A stretch of DNA of 64,000 bases from Alloalcanivorax dieselolei B5 (GCF_000300005.1 NC_018691.1:372001-436000); one strand, 5' to 3'; positions 41,802 to 51,483 are shown, numbered from the stretch's first letter. Numbers and translations are program-made. Notes: generated by a model from the sequence alone, not told the origin.

Positions 41802-42791
41802 ATGGCGAACAGCTATCAGCTACAAACATTGGCCCGTGCTCTGGATGTCCTGGAACTGCTGGAGCGGACCTCCAAGCCGATGTCTCTGACCGAGATCGCC
41901 GAGGTTCTGGGGGAAGCGACCGCCATTGTCTATCGGATCCTGCATACCCTTGAAAACAGGGGGTATCTCTACCGGCGCCCGGAGGACAAGCGATACAGCT
42001 ATACCGGACGTTCCACCGGAGCCGGAGCGGTGTCCCGGGCGGTGGATTTGCTGCTGGCCGCGGCCGAAAACGTGCCTGGAGGGGCGCCGGCGGAGCAACT
42101 GGCGCGGCGAGTGGGCCTGGATTCGAGAGTGACTGAAGAGATTTTGATTCCGCTGAGAGAAAAAGGCTGGGTCCAACAGGAGGAAGACAGCGACCAATGG
42201 CACTTGTCCCATACGGTGATGGCGTTGAGCCGGCCGTTTCTGAATAGCGACGATGTGCTGTTGCGTATCCGTCCGCTGATGGAGCGGCTCCACGTCGACA
42301 CTGGGGAAACCGTGTCCCTGTTTCACCGGGCCGGCGACAGCCAGGTTGTCACCTCCGTTTTGCCCAGCCCTCACCCGGTCCGCTATGCGCTGGATATGGG
42401 TAGCACCCTTCCGCTTTATCTGGGTGCCGCGGGTAAGGCGATGATGGCATTTCTGCCGGAGTCCGAGGTGGAAGCGTTGATCAAGAACCACCAGATCACC
42501 GCGCTGACCCGCTATGTCCCCAAAACCGGTGCCTTACGAAAGGAACTCAAAACCATTCGCCGTAGAGGCTATGCCATTTCCAATGGCGAAAGGGTGGAAG
42601 GCGCCAGCGCCGCGGCGGTGCCAGTACTGCGCGAGGACGGCTATCCGGTCGCCGTGCTGGGTCTGATGATGCCCAGCTTCCGCACTTCCGACGGTGCACT
42701 GCATGGTCTCGGTGAGCGGTTGGTGAAGGAACTCAATCTGTTACGGATTCCCCCGGTCCAGCCGCAAAGCTCGTGCTCCAACGCTAACTAG
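41802..42791 (+). CDS. IclR family transcriptional regulator (long form)
   Basis: A 329-residue regulator, longer than usual. The winged helix is QLQTLARALDVLELLERTSKPMSLTEIAEVLGEATAIVYRILHTLENRGYLYRR. An inserted region of about 70 residues (VSRAVDLLLAAAENVPGGAPAEQLARRVGLDSRVTEEILIPLREKGWVQQEED) resembles a second, degenerate winged helix. The effector domain follows (SLFHRAGDSQVVTSVLPSPHPVRYALDMGSTLPLYLGAAGKAMMAFL). It heads an operon-like run of catabolic genes and is the best local candidate to bind the operators at 38345 and 55715. Confidence 0.92.
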   Translation: MANSYQLQTLARALDVLELLERTSKPMSLTEIAEVLGEATAIVYRILHTLENRGYLYRRPEDKRYSYTGRSTGAGAVSRAVDLLLAAAENVPGGAPAEQLARRVGLDSRVTEEILIPLREKGWVQQEEDSDQWHLSHTVMALSRPFLNSDDVLLRIRPLMERLHVDTGETVSLFHRAGDSQVVTSVLPSPHPVRYALDMGSTLPLYLGAAGKAMMAFLPESEVEALIKNHQITALTRYVPKTGALRKELKTIRRRGYAISNGERVEGASAAAVPVLREDGYPVAVLGLMMPSFRTSDGALHGLGERLVKELNLLRIPPVQPQSSCSNAN

Positions 42792-42833
42792 ATCAAAAGT
42801 GAATGGCCGGGCAACCGGCATAAGGAGAACAAG

Positions 42834-43988
42834 ATGATTCGTGACCCAGAGGGTTTCCAGGCGTTTCTGAATGAAACCCGTCAGTGGGTGAAGGAAGTGG
42901 CGATCCCCGCCGAGGAGCGGGTGGAAGCCACCGATGAGATTCCCGAGGAACTGGTGGAGGAAATGCGCCGCCGTGGCTTTTTCGGCTGGAGCATTCCCGA
43001 ACAGTTCGGTGGCACGGGCCTGACCACCGAGGAACTGGTGCTGGCGGCCATGGAGCTGTCGCAATGCGCCACCGCCTTCCGCGCCAGGGTGGGTACCAAT
43101 ACCGGTATCGGCTCCGAAGCTCTGGTGGCCGATGGCACGCAAGAGCAGAAAGCAAAGTATCTCCCGGCTTTGGCCCGAGGTGATGTGACCGGCTGTTTCG
43201 CACTGACCGAGCCGGATGCCGGCTCCGACGCCACCGCCTTGCGCGCCAGCGCGGTACGTGACGGCGACGACTACGTGCTCAACGGCACCAAGTGCTTTAT
43301 CACCAATGCGCCCATCGCCGGGCTGTTCACCGTCATGGCGAGGACCGACGCGGACGACCTCTCCGCCAAGGGAATCAGCGCCTTCGTGGTGGAAGGGGAC
43401 ACGCCAGGACTGATAGTGGGCAAGGCCTATAAAAAAATGGGGCAGGCCGGATCGCCGGTATCGGAAGTGTATTTCCAGGATTGTCGGGTGCCCGCGGCCA
43501 ATCTGATCGGCGGGGTGGAAGGTAAAGGATTCGTCACCGCCATGAAGGTGTTGAACAAACAACGCCTTCATCTGAGCGCCTTATGCACGGGGCCGGCCAT
43601 GCGTATGCGTGACGAAGCTCTGGCCCATGCGTTGAAACGCCGCCAGTTCGGCCAGCCGATCGCGGATTTCCAGTTGGTGCAGGCGATGATCGCCGACATA
43701 CAGACGGAGATTCACGCGGCCCGTGCACTCATTCTGGAGACCGCTCGCAAGCGTGACCAGGGAGAGGACATAAAGCTTGAAGCGTCGATGTGTAAATACT
43801 TCGCGTCGGAAATGTGTGGACGGGTGGCGGACAAGGCCGTGCAGATTTTCGGCGGCGCCGGTTATGTGGCGGACTACAGCTGCATCGAGAGGCTCTACCG
43901 TGATGCCCGTCTGTTCCGCCTGTATGAAGGCACCAGCCAGATCCACCAGTTGAATATCGCCAAGCTGACTTTACGTGCTGCTTCTTGA
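42834..43988 (+). CDS. Acyl-CoA dehydrogenase
   Basis: A 384-residue FAD enzyme. Blocks seen: IPEELVEEMRRRGFFGWSIPEQFGGTGLTTEELVLAAMELSQC, GCFALTEPDAGSDATALRASAVRDGDDYVLNGTKCFITNAPIAGLFTVMART, QRLHLSALCTGPAMRMRDEALAHALKRRQFGQPIADFQLVQAMIAD, and the end LYEGTSQIHQLNIAKL, the active-site Glu region. First enzyme of the operon with TctCCBA and a CoA-transferase, so it likely oxidises the CoA ester of the imported acid. Confidence 0.94.
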   Translation: MIRDPEGFQAFLNETRQWVKEVAIPAEERVEATDEIPEELVEEMRRRGFFGWSIPEQFGGTGLTTEELVLAAMELSQCATAFRARVGTNTGIGSEALVADGTQEQKAKYLPALARGDVTGCFALTEPDAGSDATALRASAVRDGDDYVLNGTKCFITNAPIAGLFTVMARTDADDLSAKGISAFVVEGDTPGLIVGKAYKKMGQAGSPVSEVYFQDCRVPAANLIGGVEGKGFVTAMKVLNKQRLHLSALCTGPAMRMRDEALAHALKRRQFGQPIADFQLVQAMIADIQTEIHAARALILETARKRDQGEDIKLEASMCKYFASEMCGRVADKAVQIFGGAGYVADYSCIERLYRDARLFRLYEGTSQIHQLNIAKLTLRAAS

Positions 43989-44026
43989 AACCCTTTGACA
44001 TTCATTAGCCCGGAAGGAAAGACGAC

Positions 44027-44989
44027 ATGCTTACAACAACCACACGTCGAATCCTGAACCTGATCGCGCCCGTCCTGATTGTGGCGGCGACATCGTTGTC
44101 ACAGGCGGCGGACTATCCAGAGCGTCCCCTCACCGCCATGGTGCCGTTTCCCGCCGGCGGCAGTACTGATCTGATGGCTCGTGCCATTGCCAGAGAGCTG
44201 ACCGATTCACTCGGCACCAATGTGGTGGTGGACAACCGCGCCGGCGGGGCCGGCACGGTGGGAATGGCCGCTCTGGCCCGTGCTCGCAATGATGGCTATA
44301 CCATCGGTGTGGTGCCGGCCGCTCCCTTGGTGAATCAACCGCACATGCGGCGTACTCCCTACAGCCTCAATTCCTTTGACTACATTTGTCAGTTCTTTCT
44401 CAGCCCGCAGGCGCTGGCGGTAGAGCCGCAATCTCCATTCTCCAACCTTGAGGAAATGGTGGCCTATGCCAAGGCGCATCCCGGAGAACTCACCTATGGA
44501 AGCCCAGGGCCAGGCTCTCTGCCGAATCTGTCCATGGAGCAGTTCCTGGAAAAGGCTGGTGTAAAGGTTACCCATGTTCCGTTCGCCGGCGACGGGCCGG
44601 GCGTCACTGCTCTGATTGGCGGGCACGTGGACATGTATATGACCATGTCCAATGTGATTGCCGACCGGGAGCTGAAGGCCATCGGTATTTTCAGCGAGGC
44701 GCCTCTGGATACTTTGCCCGGCGTAAAAACGGCCATAAGCCAGGGCTATGACCTGACCGCGTTCTGGTGGGGAGGCGTGATCGCGCCCAAGGGTATTCCC
44801 GATGAGGCCAGGAATAGATTGGAAAATGCCTGCAAGGCAGCCACCGAGTCCGAGCGCCTTGATGAGGTCCTGGGGCGATTGGGAACCCAGGCCGCCTACC
44901 TGGGTTCGGGCGACTTCCTCAAACAAGTGAACCGCATTTCGGAAACCAACGGACGGTTGATCGAGAAGGTGCTGAAAAAAACGCAGTAA
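44027..44989 (+). CDS. Tripartite tricarboxylate transporter substrate-binding protein (TctC/Bug), copy 1
   Basis: A 320-residue periplasmic protein with signal peptide (LIAPVLIVAATSLSQA). Bug-family marks: YPERPLTAMVPFPAGGSTDLMARAIARELTDSLGTNVVVDNRAGGAGTVGMAALARARNDGYTIGV and LTYGSPGPGSLPNLSMEQFLEKAGVKVTHVPFAGDGPGVTALIGGHVDMY. It captures carboxylates for the TctAB permease. Clearly paralogous to the next gene. Confidence 0.93.
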   Translation: MLTTTTRRILNLIAPVLIVAATSLSQAADYPERPLTAMVPFPAGGSTDLMARAIARELTDSLGTNVVVDNRAGGAGTVGMAALARARNDGYTIGVVPAAPLVNQPHMRRTPYSLNSFDYICQFFLSPQALAVEPQSPFSNLEEMVAYAKAHPGELTYGSPGPGSLPNLSMEQFLEKAGVKVTHVPFAGDGPGVTALIGGHVDMYMTMSNVIADRELKAIGIFSEAPLDTLPGVKTAISQGYDLTAFWWGGVIAPKGIPDEARNRLENACKAATESERLDEVLGRLGTQAAYLGSGDFLKQVNRISETNGRLIEKVLKKTQ

Positions 44990-45047
44990 TCCGATGGCTT
45001 CGGCAATCGGAGCCAAACCGTGCTTATCTGATATTCGGGAGAACAAC

Positions 45048-46013
45048 ATGAAGATAACAAAAGTCTTATCTCTTGCTCTGGCCGCCACACTGCCGGCGAT
45101 GCTGATGTCTCCGCTGGCGTCGGCGGAGGATTTTCCCTCCAGACCGATAACGGAAATCGTGCCGTACCCCGCCGGTGGCAGTAGTGATTTGGCCGGCCGC
45201 GCGCTTGCCAATGCCCTTTCCGGTCATCTCGGTGTCAATGTGGTTGTCGATAACCGTTCCGGCGGTGGTGGCAGTGTCGGTATCAGTGCTCTGGCCCGGG
45301 CCCGGGCGGACGGCTACACCATTGGCGTGGCACCAATAGGCACCATTGCCAATCAGCCTCACATGCACCGGACTCCCTACAACGCGGAATCGTTCGATTA
45401 CTTGTGCCAGTTCTACTACGGCCCCGAGGTCCTGGTGGTGAAACCGGACTCGCCATTCAGCACTTTGAAGGAGGTGATCGACTACGCCAAGGCCCATCCC
45501 GGCAAGTTGTCCTTTGGCAGCCCTGGGCCGGGCACTTTGCCGCACCTGGACATGCTCAGATTCCAGCAGGTCACGGGCATCGAACTGACTCATGTTCCCT
45601 TTGCCGGGGATGGCCCGGGTTTGACCGCGCTGATGGGGGGGCACGTGGATCTGTATATGGCGATGCCGAACACGGTTACCGACCGCAATCTTGATGCGGT
45701 GGCGGTGTTCAGTGAGGAGCCCATGAGCTCCCTGCCCGGTATCCAGACCGTAATGGAACAGGGCCACGATATGACCGCTTCCGTTTCCGGCGGTCTGGTG
45801 GCGCCCAAAGGGCTGCCGTCGGCCATCAAGCAGAAACTGGTGGAGGGCTGTGAACAGGCCACCCAGTCCGAGGAATTGAAAACGGTACTGGGTCGCGTCG
45901 GCTTCGAAGCGCGTTATCAGGGCCCGGATGAGTTCCGTCAATTGGTGGAGCGCACGTCCGAGGTGAACGGTCGTCTGATCAAGGAAGTGATCAAGAAAGG
46001 CGGAGGCCGGTGA
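45048..46013 (+). CDS. Tripartite tricarboxylate transporter substrate-binding protein (TctC/Bug), copy 2
   Basis: A 321-residue paralogue of the preceding protein, aligned end to end without long gaps: signal MKITKVLSLALAATLPAMLMSPLASA, then FPSRPITEIVPYPAGGSSDLAGRALANALSGHLGVNVVVDNRSGGGGSVGISALARARADGYTIGV and LTHVPFAGDGPGLTALMGGHVDLYMAMPN. The ATG at 45048 has GGGAG upstream and starts the signal peptide. Tandem copies suggest two related ligands through one permease. Confidence 0.93.
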   Translation: MKITKVLSLALAATLPAMLMSPLASAEDFPSRPITEIVPYPAGGSSDLAGRALANALSGHLGVNVVVDNRSGGGGSVGISALARARADGYTIGVAPIGTIANQPHMHRTPYNAESFDYLCQFYYGPEVLVVKPDSPFSTLKEVIDYAKAHPGKLSFGSPGPGTLPHLDMLRFQQVTGIELTHVPFAGDGPGLTALMGGHVDLYMAMPNTVTDRNLDAVAVFSEEPMSSLPGIQTVMEQGHDMTASVSGGLVAPKGLPSAIKQKLVEGCEQATQSEELKTVLGRVGFEARYQGPDEFRQLVERTSEVNGRLIKEVIKKGGGR

Positions 46014-46015
46014 TC

Positions 46016-46483
46016 ATGAAAGCACGTGTCCTTGACGCTGGCTATGGCGTTGCCGTGCTGGTCGCGGCATTGGCGGTGTATTTCGCCGGCGGTGGCGACG
46101 ACAGCGTGCAGCAGGTGGCCAATGATCCGTTCTGGTATCCGAAGGTGCTGCTGGTATTGATCGGCGTGTGTTCGGTATGGCTGCTGGTGAAAAGCGCGCT
46201 TGGCCGTTCAGGGACACCGCCTTCGAGCATTCAGTGGCGGGCTCTGGCGGCAACGGCGATGATCAGCGGTGCATACCTGCTGGCCTATGAGGCGCTGGGC
46301 TTCGTGCCCAGCACTCTGGCGCTGATGTTGGTGATGAGCGGGGTGCTGGGATTCCGGCGCCCGTTATGGCTGGTGGTCATCTCGATACTGTTCACCGCGA
46401 CGATCTGGTACGGCTTCGCCGATCTGCTGAATCGGACGCCTCCGGGGCCAGCGCTGCCTTCCATCACCTCACTGTTCCAATAA
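46016..46483 (+). CDS. Tripartite tricarboxylate transporter TctB small membrane subunit
   Basis: A 155-residue four-helix membrane protein: YGVAVLVAALAVYFAGG, FWYPKVLLVLIGVCSVWLLVKSALG, LAATAMISGAYLLAYEALGFVPSTLALMLVMSGVLGF, LWLVVISILFTATIWYGFADLL. The last is the typical TctB end. ATG 46016 is placed 9 nt after GGAGG, better than the in-frame GTG at 46010. Confidence 0.9.
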   Translation: MKARVLDAGYGVAVLVAALAVYFAGGGDDSVQQVANDPFWYPKVLLVLIGVCSVWLLVKSALGRSGTPPSSIQWRALAATAMISGAYLLAYEALGFVPSTLALMLVMSGVLGFRRPLWLVVISILFTATIWYGFADLLNRTPPGPALPSITSLFQ

Positions 46484-46525
46484 TTCTTCCAATAAATATA
46501 TACCGGATAACCGGAGGCTATCGAA

Positions 46526-48037
46526 ATGGATGCCTTTTTAAGCGCCCTCAGTATGCTCACCTCGATGGATGCCCTGCTGGCCGTGGTGGCGGGTACGCTG
46601 GTGGGTATCATCATCGGCGCCTTGCCCGGCCTCGGGTCGTTACTCGCGATCACCATGGCTCTGCCGTTGACTTTTGTTCTGGGGCAAGGCGCCAGTATCG
46701 CGTTGTTGCTCGGCATTTACTGCGGGTCGATCTACGGCGGCTCGCTATCCGCGATTCTCATCAATACACCCGGTACGCCGCAGTCCGCGGCGACGGTGCT
46801 GGATGGCTTTCCCATGGCGCGGCGTGGCGATGCCGGCCTCGCACTGGGCTGGTCGACCACGGCGTCCGCCTTCGGCGGCATCCTGGCCACGATCATTCTG
46901 GCGGTAGCCTCGCCGTTGCTGGCTAAGATCGGCATCCGCTTCGGGCCGGTTGAGTATTTCGCGCTGGGATTGTTCGCGTTGACCTGTATCGTGACGGTGT
47001 CACGGGACAACCTGGTGAAAGGGCTGCTTGCCGGTCTGCTCGGCTTGTTCGTGGCGGTGGTGGGGCAGGATCCCGTGACCGGCTATTTGCGTTATGACTT
47101 TGGCGTCTTCGACCTCTCCGCCGGTATCGGTCTGGTGCCGTTTCTGGTTGGGCTGTTCGCCTTGTCCGAGGTGTTCTGGCGTGCGGCGGAGAAAAAGGAG
47201 GAAGTCGGGCCGATTATCCGCTCCGCCTTCCAATTGCCGACGCTGTCGGAGCTGCGCCGACGTTCCGCCGTGTTGATCAAGTCATCACTGATCGGAACCT
47301 GGATTGGTACTTTGCCGGGTGTCGGGGCCGCCTCCGCTTCCATGGTCAGCTATGCGGAAGCCAAGCGAAGCTCACCGAACAAGGACAAATTTGGCACCGG
47401 TGAGCCGGATGGTCTGATCGCTTCCGAGGCAGCCAATAACGCGGTCAGCTCCGGTGCCATGGTGCCGACCTTGTCCCTCGGTGTGCCCGGTGATCCGATC
47501 ACCGCGGTGATGCTCGGTGCCCTGGTACTGCAGGGCGTCACGCCGGGTCCTCGTTTGTTCCTCGAGAATCAGTCGCTGGTGTTGTTCATCTTCATGATGC
47601 TGTTCGTGGCGAATATCTGCATGTTTCTCGGAGGGATGCTGATGTCACCACTGTTTTCCCGGATCCTGCGTCTCCCCGAGCCGCTGTTGATGGCCAGCGT
47701 GGTGGTGCTGGTCGCCACCGGCACCTACAGCATCAATGCCAATCCTTTTGATTTGCTGGTGGTGCTGATCGCGGGTATCGCCGGTTTTCTGCTGCGCTAC
47801 AACGGGTTCCCTTTGGCGCCCATGGTGATCGGGTTCGTGCTGAGTCCGATGATCGAACAAAGCCTGCGGCAAGGTCTGATTCTGAATCAGGGCAGTTTCA
47901 TTGCTTTTGCCGCCAGTCCGATTGCCGCGGTGCTGTTTGCGTTAACCGCGCTGTTTCTACTGTGGCCTGTGATCCGGCTTATTCAGAGGCGCGTGCTACA
48001 AGGGCGGAAGAGTCAGCCGTCGACTAATTCGAATTAA
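46526..48037 (+). CDS. Tripartite tricarboxylate transporter permease TctA
   Basis: A 503-residue, roughly 12-helix permease. Signature blocks: GTLVGIIIGALPGLGSLLAITMALPLTFVLGQGASIALLLGIYCGSIYGGSLSAILINTPGTPQSAATVLDGFPMARRG, IGTWIGTLPGVGAASASMVSYAEAKRSS, and ASEAANNAVSSGAMVPTLSLGVPGDPITAVMLGALVLQGV. Works with TctB and either binding protein, probably with sodium or protons. Confidence 0.95.
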   Translation: MDAFLSALSMLTSMDALLAVVAGTLVGIIIGALPGLGSLLAITMALPLTFVLGQGASIALLLGIYCGSIYGGSLSAILINTPGTPQSAATVLDGFPMARRGDAGLALGWSTTASAFGGILATIILAVASPLLAKIGIRFGPVEYFALGLFALTCIVTVSRDNLVKGLLAGLLGLFVAVVGQDPVTGYLRYDFGVFDLSAGIGLVPFLVGLFALSEVFWRAAEKKEEVGPIIRSAFQLPTLSELRRRSAVLIKSSLIGTWIGTLPGVGAASASMVSYAEAKRSSPNKDKFGTGEPDGLIASEAANNAVSSGAMVPTLSLGVPGDPITAVMLGALVLQGVTPGPRLFLENQSLVLFIFMMLFVANICMFLGGMLMSPLFSRILRLPEPLLMASVVVLVATGTYSINANPFDLLVVLIAGIAGFLLRYNGFPLAPMVIGFVLSPMIEQSLRQGLILNQGSFIAFAASPIAAVLFALTALFLLWPVIRLIQRRVLQGRKSQPSTNSN

Positions 48038-48064
48038 TCAGGAAGTGCAGGGAGAAGAATAGTT

Positions 48065-49285
48065 ATGACGGAGAATAAAAAAGCGCTGGATGGTGTCCGG
48101 GTGGTGGAGTTCGGCCAGTTCATCGCCGGCCCCGGCGCCACGCAGGTCCTGGCGGATCTGGGCGCCGACGTGATCAAGATTGAAAGCTTCAACGGCGATA
48201 ACAGCCGGAAGTTCGGTGTCAGCGAAAAAAGCGGCTATCGCAGCGGCATGTTCATGGCCTATAACCGGGGCAAGAAATCCATAACGCTGGATCTGCGCAA
48301 CCCCGAGGGTGTGGACATCGCCCGCAAGCTGGCCCTACGGGCCGATGTGGTGGTGCAAAACACCCGCGTTGGTGTGATGGAAAGTATCGGTCTGGACGCG
48401 GCCACGTTGCGCGCGGAAAAACCGAGCCTGATCTACGCCTCCATTTCCGGGTTCGGCACTCGCGGCCCGTCCCGGGAACGACCCGGGCTGGACATCGCCG
48501 CGCAAGCGGAAAGCGGCATGATGTCACTGACCGGCGAGCCGGGCGGCACGCCGTTGAAAACCGGGTTCGCCGTGGTCGACGCGGCCACCGGCACGGCCAC
48601 CGCCAACGCCGTGCTCGCCGCGTTGTTCCGCTGTGCCCGGACCGGCGAAGGGGAAACCATCGAAGCCTCCCTGTTGGCCACGGCGATCGGATTGCAGTCG
48701 CAGATCTGGGCGGAATACGCCTGCTCCGGCAGCTTGCCGCAACGGGCCGGCAACGCTCAGCCACTGGTGGCACCGGCGGCGGATCTGATCGCCGTGCAGG
48801 ACGGCTACATCGTCATCTCCGCCTATATGGAGGATCACTGGCAGCGGCTGTGCCGCGCCGTGGAGTTGCCGGATCTGGCGAAGGACAAACGCTTTGCCAC
48901 CAGCAACGACCGTGTCAGCAACCGGCCGGCGATGATCGATATTCTGAGTACCGCTCTAGGCGGCTACAAGGGTGAAGAGGCGCGTGCCCAACTGGAAAAG
49001 TTTGGTGTGGTTTGCGGGGTGGTACGGGATTACCGCCAGGTCCGGGCCAGTGCCGATGTCCAGGCGACCGGTATTTTCAAGCGCGTGAACGATGGCCGGG
49101 GCCAAGAGGTGGAGATCCCCGGGCTGCCTTTCACTTTCGCCGACGCCGGCGAGATGGAGAAACCTTATACGTTGCCCGAACTGGGGGAGCATACCCTGGA
49201 GGTTCTGGCGCAGGCCGGCTTTACGCCGGAACAATGCCAGGCGCTTCTGGACAGGAAGGTGATTTCGGCTGGTGGCATAGGGTAA
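48065..49285 (+). CDS. CaiB/BaiF (family III) CoA-transferase
   Basis: A 406-residue CoA-transferase: LDGVRVVEFGQFIAGPGATQVLADLGADVIKIESFNGDNSRKFG, AYNRGKKSITLDLRNPEGVDIARKLALRADVVVQNTRVGVMESIGLD, SISGFGTRGPSRERPGLDIAAQAESGMMSLTGEPGG. It lies 27 bp after tctA at the end of the operon and probably activates the imported acid to its CoA ester for the acyl-CoA dehydrogenase. Confidence 0.94.
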   Translation: MTENKKALDGVRVVEFGQFIAGPGATQVLADLGADVIKIESFNGDNSRKFGVSEKSGYRSGMFMAYNRGKKSITLDLRNPEGVDIARKLALRADVVVQNTRVGVMESIGLDAATLRAEKPSLIYASISGFGTRGPSRERPGLDIAAQAESGMMSLTGEPGGTPLKTGFAVVDAATGTATANAVLAALFRCARTGEGETIEASLLATAIGLQSQIWAEYACSGSLPQRAGNAQPLVAPAADLIAVQDGYIVISAYMEDHWQRLCRAVELPDLAKDKRFATSNDRVSNRPAMIDILSTALGGYKGEEARAQLEKFGVVCGVVRDYRQVRASADVQATGIFKRVNDGRGQEVEIPGLPFTFADAGEMEKPYTLPELGEHTLEVLAQAGFTPEQCQALLDRKVISAGGIG

Positions 49286-49398
49286 CAATCGCTGCATCGT
49301 GTTTGTGCTCGGCGGCAATCCGTTCGCGGGCCTCTGTTGTCTCTTGGTGAACCCGGGTATCGTCAAAGTATTCCAGCGGGGCCATCGGGGAGAACGAA

Positions 49399-50679
49399 GT
49401 GCGAGCACAGCCGGGCGTCAATCTGAATCTTAATGTGCGTGGTCTCGGTGTGTCCGCGACCCTGGCCATCAACGAGTTGAGCAACGATCTGCTGCGTCAG
49501 GGCAGGGAGGTGTTCAAGCTGGGGTTGGGGCAATCGCCGTTCCCGGTGCCCGAATGGGTGGTGGACGCACTGCGTCAACACGCCGCCGAGAAAGATTATC
49601 TGCCGGTGCTGGGACTGCCTGAACTGCGCCGGGCGGTGGCCGGCTATTGGCAGCGCTGGCAAGGCTCCGAATTCAGTGCGGACGATGTCATGATCGGTCC
49701 GGGTTCCAAGGAGCTGATGTTCATTCTGCAACTGGTGTTTTACGGCGACCTGGTCATCCCCACGCCGAGCTGGGTGTCCTATGCACCGCAGGCACGCATC
49801 GTTGGTCGCCCGGTACATTGGTTGCCGACCCGCCGGGAGGATCACTGGAAGCCCCGCGCCGAAGCTCTGGATGCGCTTTGCCGGCAGGATCCGGACCGGC
49901 CACGCCTGGTGATTCTCAACTCGCCGGCCAATCCCCATGGCTATGCGTTCACGGAGACGGAATTGCGGGCGCTGGCGGATGTGGCGCGCCGTTACCGTCT
50001 GATTCTGCTTAGCGACGAGATATACGGGCAATTGCAATTCAATGGCGGCCACCAGTCGATTTCCCGCTACTACCCGGAAGGCACCATAGTCAGTGGCGGT
50101 TTGAGTAAATGGTGCGGCGCCGGCGGCTGGCGGCTGGGCGTCTTCGCCTTTCCGGAGACCTTGCAGTGGTTGCGTCGTGCGATGGCCACCGTGGCCAGTG
50201 AAACCTATACCTCGGTGTCGGCGCCGATCCAGTACGCGGCGGTGACGGCGTTTCAGGGCGGGATGGCCATGGACGGTTACCTGCATCAATCCCGCCGGAT
50301 TCTGGCCGCTCTGGCCGAGCACCACGTCGATCTTTTAAGAGGCGCCGGTGTGCCGATGGCCTCCACCGATGGCGCTTTTTACCTGTTTCCGGACCTGTCG
50401 CCACTGACCGATACCCTGCGCCGACGTGGCATCGAGGGCAGCGTGGAATTGTGCGCGTCGTTGTTGGAGGACACCGGCGTGGCCACCTTGCCGGGAGAGG
50501 CGTTCGGCAGGCCGCCTTCGGAGCCGAGTCTGCGGCTGGCGTTCGTGGATTTCGACGGGGGGCAGGCCCTGGAGGCGGCGGCCGGGCTGGAGGGGCCCCT
50601 CGAGGATGCCTTTTTGCGCCGTTATTGCGGCCGTTGTGTTACCGCCATGGAAAAATTGGCGAACTGGATTGCCGCCTAG
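49399..50679 (+). CDS. PLP-dependent aminotransferase, class I/II
   Basis: A 426-residue fold-type I aminotransferase: FKLGLGQSPFPVPEWVVDALRQHAAEKDYLPVLGLPELRRAVAGYW, VMIGPGSKELMFILQLVFYG, VILNSPANPHGYAFTETELRALAD, LILLSDEIYGQLQF, and the PLP lysine in SGGLSKWCGAGGWRLG. The C-terminus is longer than usual (about 25 residues with two Cys). GTG start at 49399. Substrate unknown; 113 bp after the CoA-transferase. Confidence 0.9.
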   Translation: MRAQPGVNLNLNVRGLGVSATLAINELSNDLLRQGREVFKLGLGQSPFPVPEWVVDALRQHAAEKDYLPVLGLPELRRAVAGYWQRWQGSEFSADDVMIGPGSKELMFILQLVFYGDLVIPTPSWVSYAPQARIVGRPVHWLPTRREDHWKPRAEALDALCRQDPDRPRLVILNSPANPHGYAFTETELRALADVARRYRLILLSDEIYGQLQFNGGHQSISRYYPEGTIVSGGLSKWCGAGGWRLGVFAFPETLQWLRRAMATVASETYTSVSAPIQYAAVTAFQGGMAMDGYLHQSRRILAALAEHHVDLLRGAGVPMASTDGAFYLFPDLSPLTDTLRRRGIEGSVELCASLLEDTGVATLPGEAFGRPPSEPSLRLAFVDFDGGQALEAAAGLEGPLEDAFLRRYCGRCVTAMEKLANWIAA

Positions 50680-50828
50680 TCGCAAATAAAAGCAACGTGC
50701 TGTCACGCGTCTGCTGTGGACAGTTTCCGGTGAATTGGGTATTGCTGAATCCATAACCGAGCCGGTTTACCGTGAGCCCCGGGGCCGGCGAATCCGAAGA
50801 ATCACGACAAGAATAAGGATGCGACAAC

Positions 50829-51482
50829 TTGCCGAACCGGTCCGAGCCTCAGTCCCCGGTGGGGGCCCGCGTGCTGGCGATACTGCGGCGCCTGCCGCCG
50901 GTACGCCGTGCCGAAGCCCGTTTCCAGCATGTGGAAGAAGAAGTGCTCCGTGGTCTCAGGGAGCGCATGGATGCCCTGGACCCGGGGGCTTCCCATCACG
51001 CCGAATCGTTCCAGAACCGCCTGACCGTCAGCCTGGAGCAGGATACCGACACCCTTGAGCTGGAGATTGTCCAGGGCCTCGCCGGCCATCTGGTTTCCGA
51101 TGAATGGCGTCTGCTGGCGGCGCTGTCCGACGGTTCCGGTTATCCGCTGCTGACCCTGCGACGCGTCCGCTGGCGTGACAGCGGGGAAGCGCTGCACCGC
51201 TATTCCAGTATCGGCCGCAGTGCCGGCGTGTACGCCCAGGAATACGTACCGTTGTATCTGGCCCGTCTGATCAATAATGGTCTGGCGGGGGCGTTGCCGG
51301 AACGAGCATCGCTACGCATGGATTACGAGCTGTGCGAGGGCGATGCCACGTTCCGGGAAGCCCTGCGTCGCTGGGACGGGGAGCGGCCCCCGCTCAAGAG
51401 CTGCCGTGAGACCCTGGTGATCAGCCCTGCCGGCCAGCGCCTCTGGGATGCGGTGATGCAACTGGGTGAGGAGGAAAGGTGA
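50829..51482 (+). CDS. Hypothetical protein upstream of the DUF445 gene
   Basis: A 217-residue soluble protein, unrecognised. Arg/Glu-rich helical start (ARVLAILRRLPPVRRAEARFQHVEEEVLRGLRERMDALD) then an alpha/beta part. Starts with TTG 50829, preceded by AAGGA at 10 nt. Its TGA nearly touches the next gene's ATG (1 bp apart), so the two are probably functionally linked. Confidence 0.6.
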   Translation: MPNRSEPQSPVGARVLAILRRLPPVRRAEARFQHVEEEVLRGLRERMDALDPGASHHAESFQNRLTVSLEQDTDTLELEIVQGLAGHLVSDEWRLLAALSDGSGYPLLTLRRVRWRDSGEALHRYSSIGRSAGVYAQEYVPLYLARLINNGLAGALPERASLRMDYELCEGDATFREALRRWDGERPPLKSCRETLVISPAGQRLWDAVMQLGEEER

Positions 51483-51483
51483 G

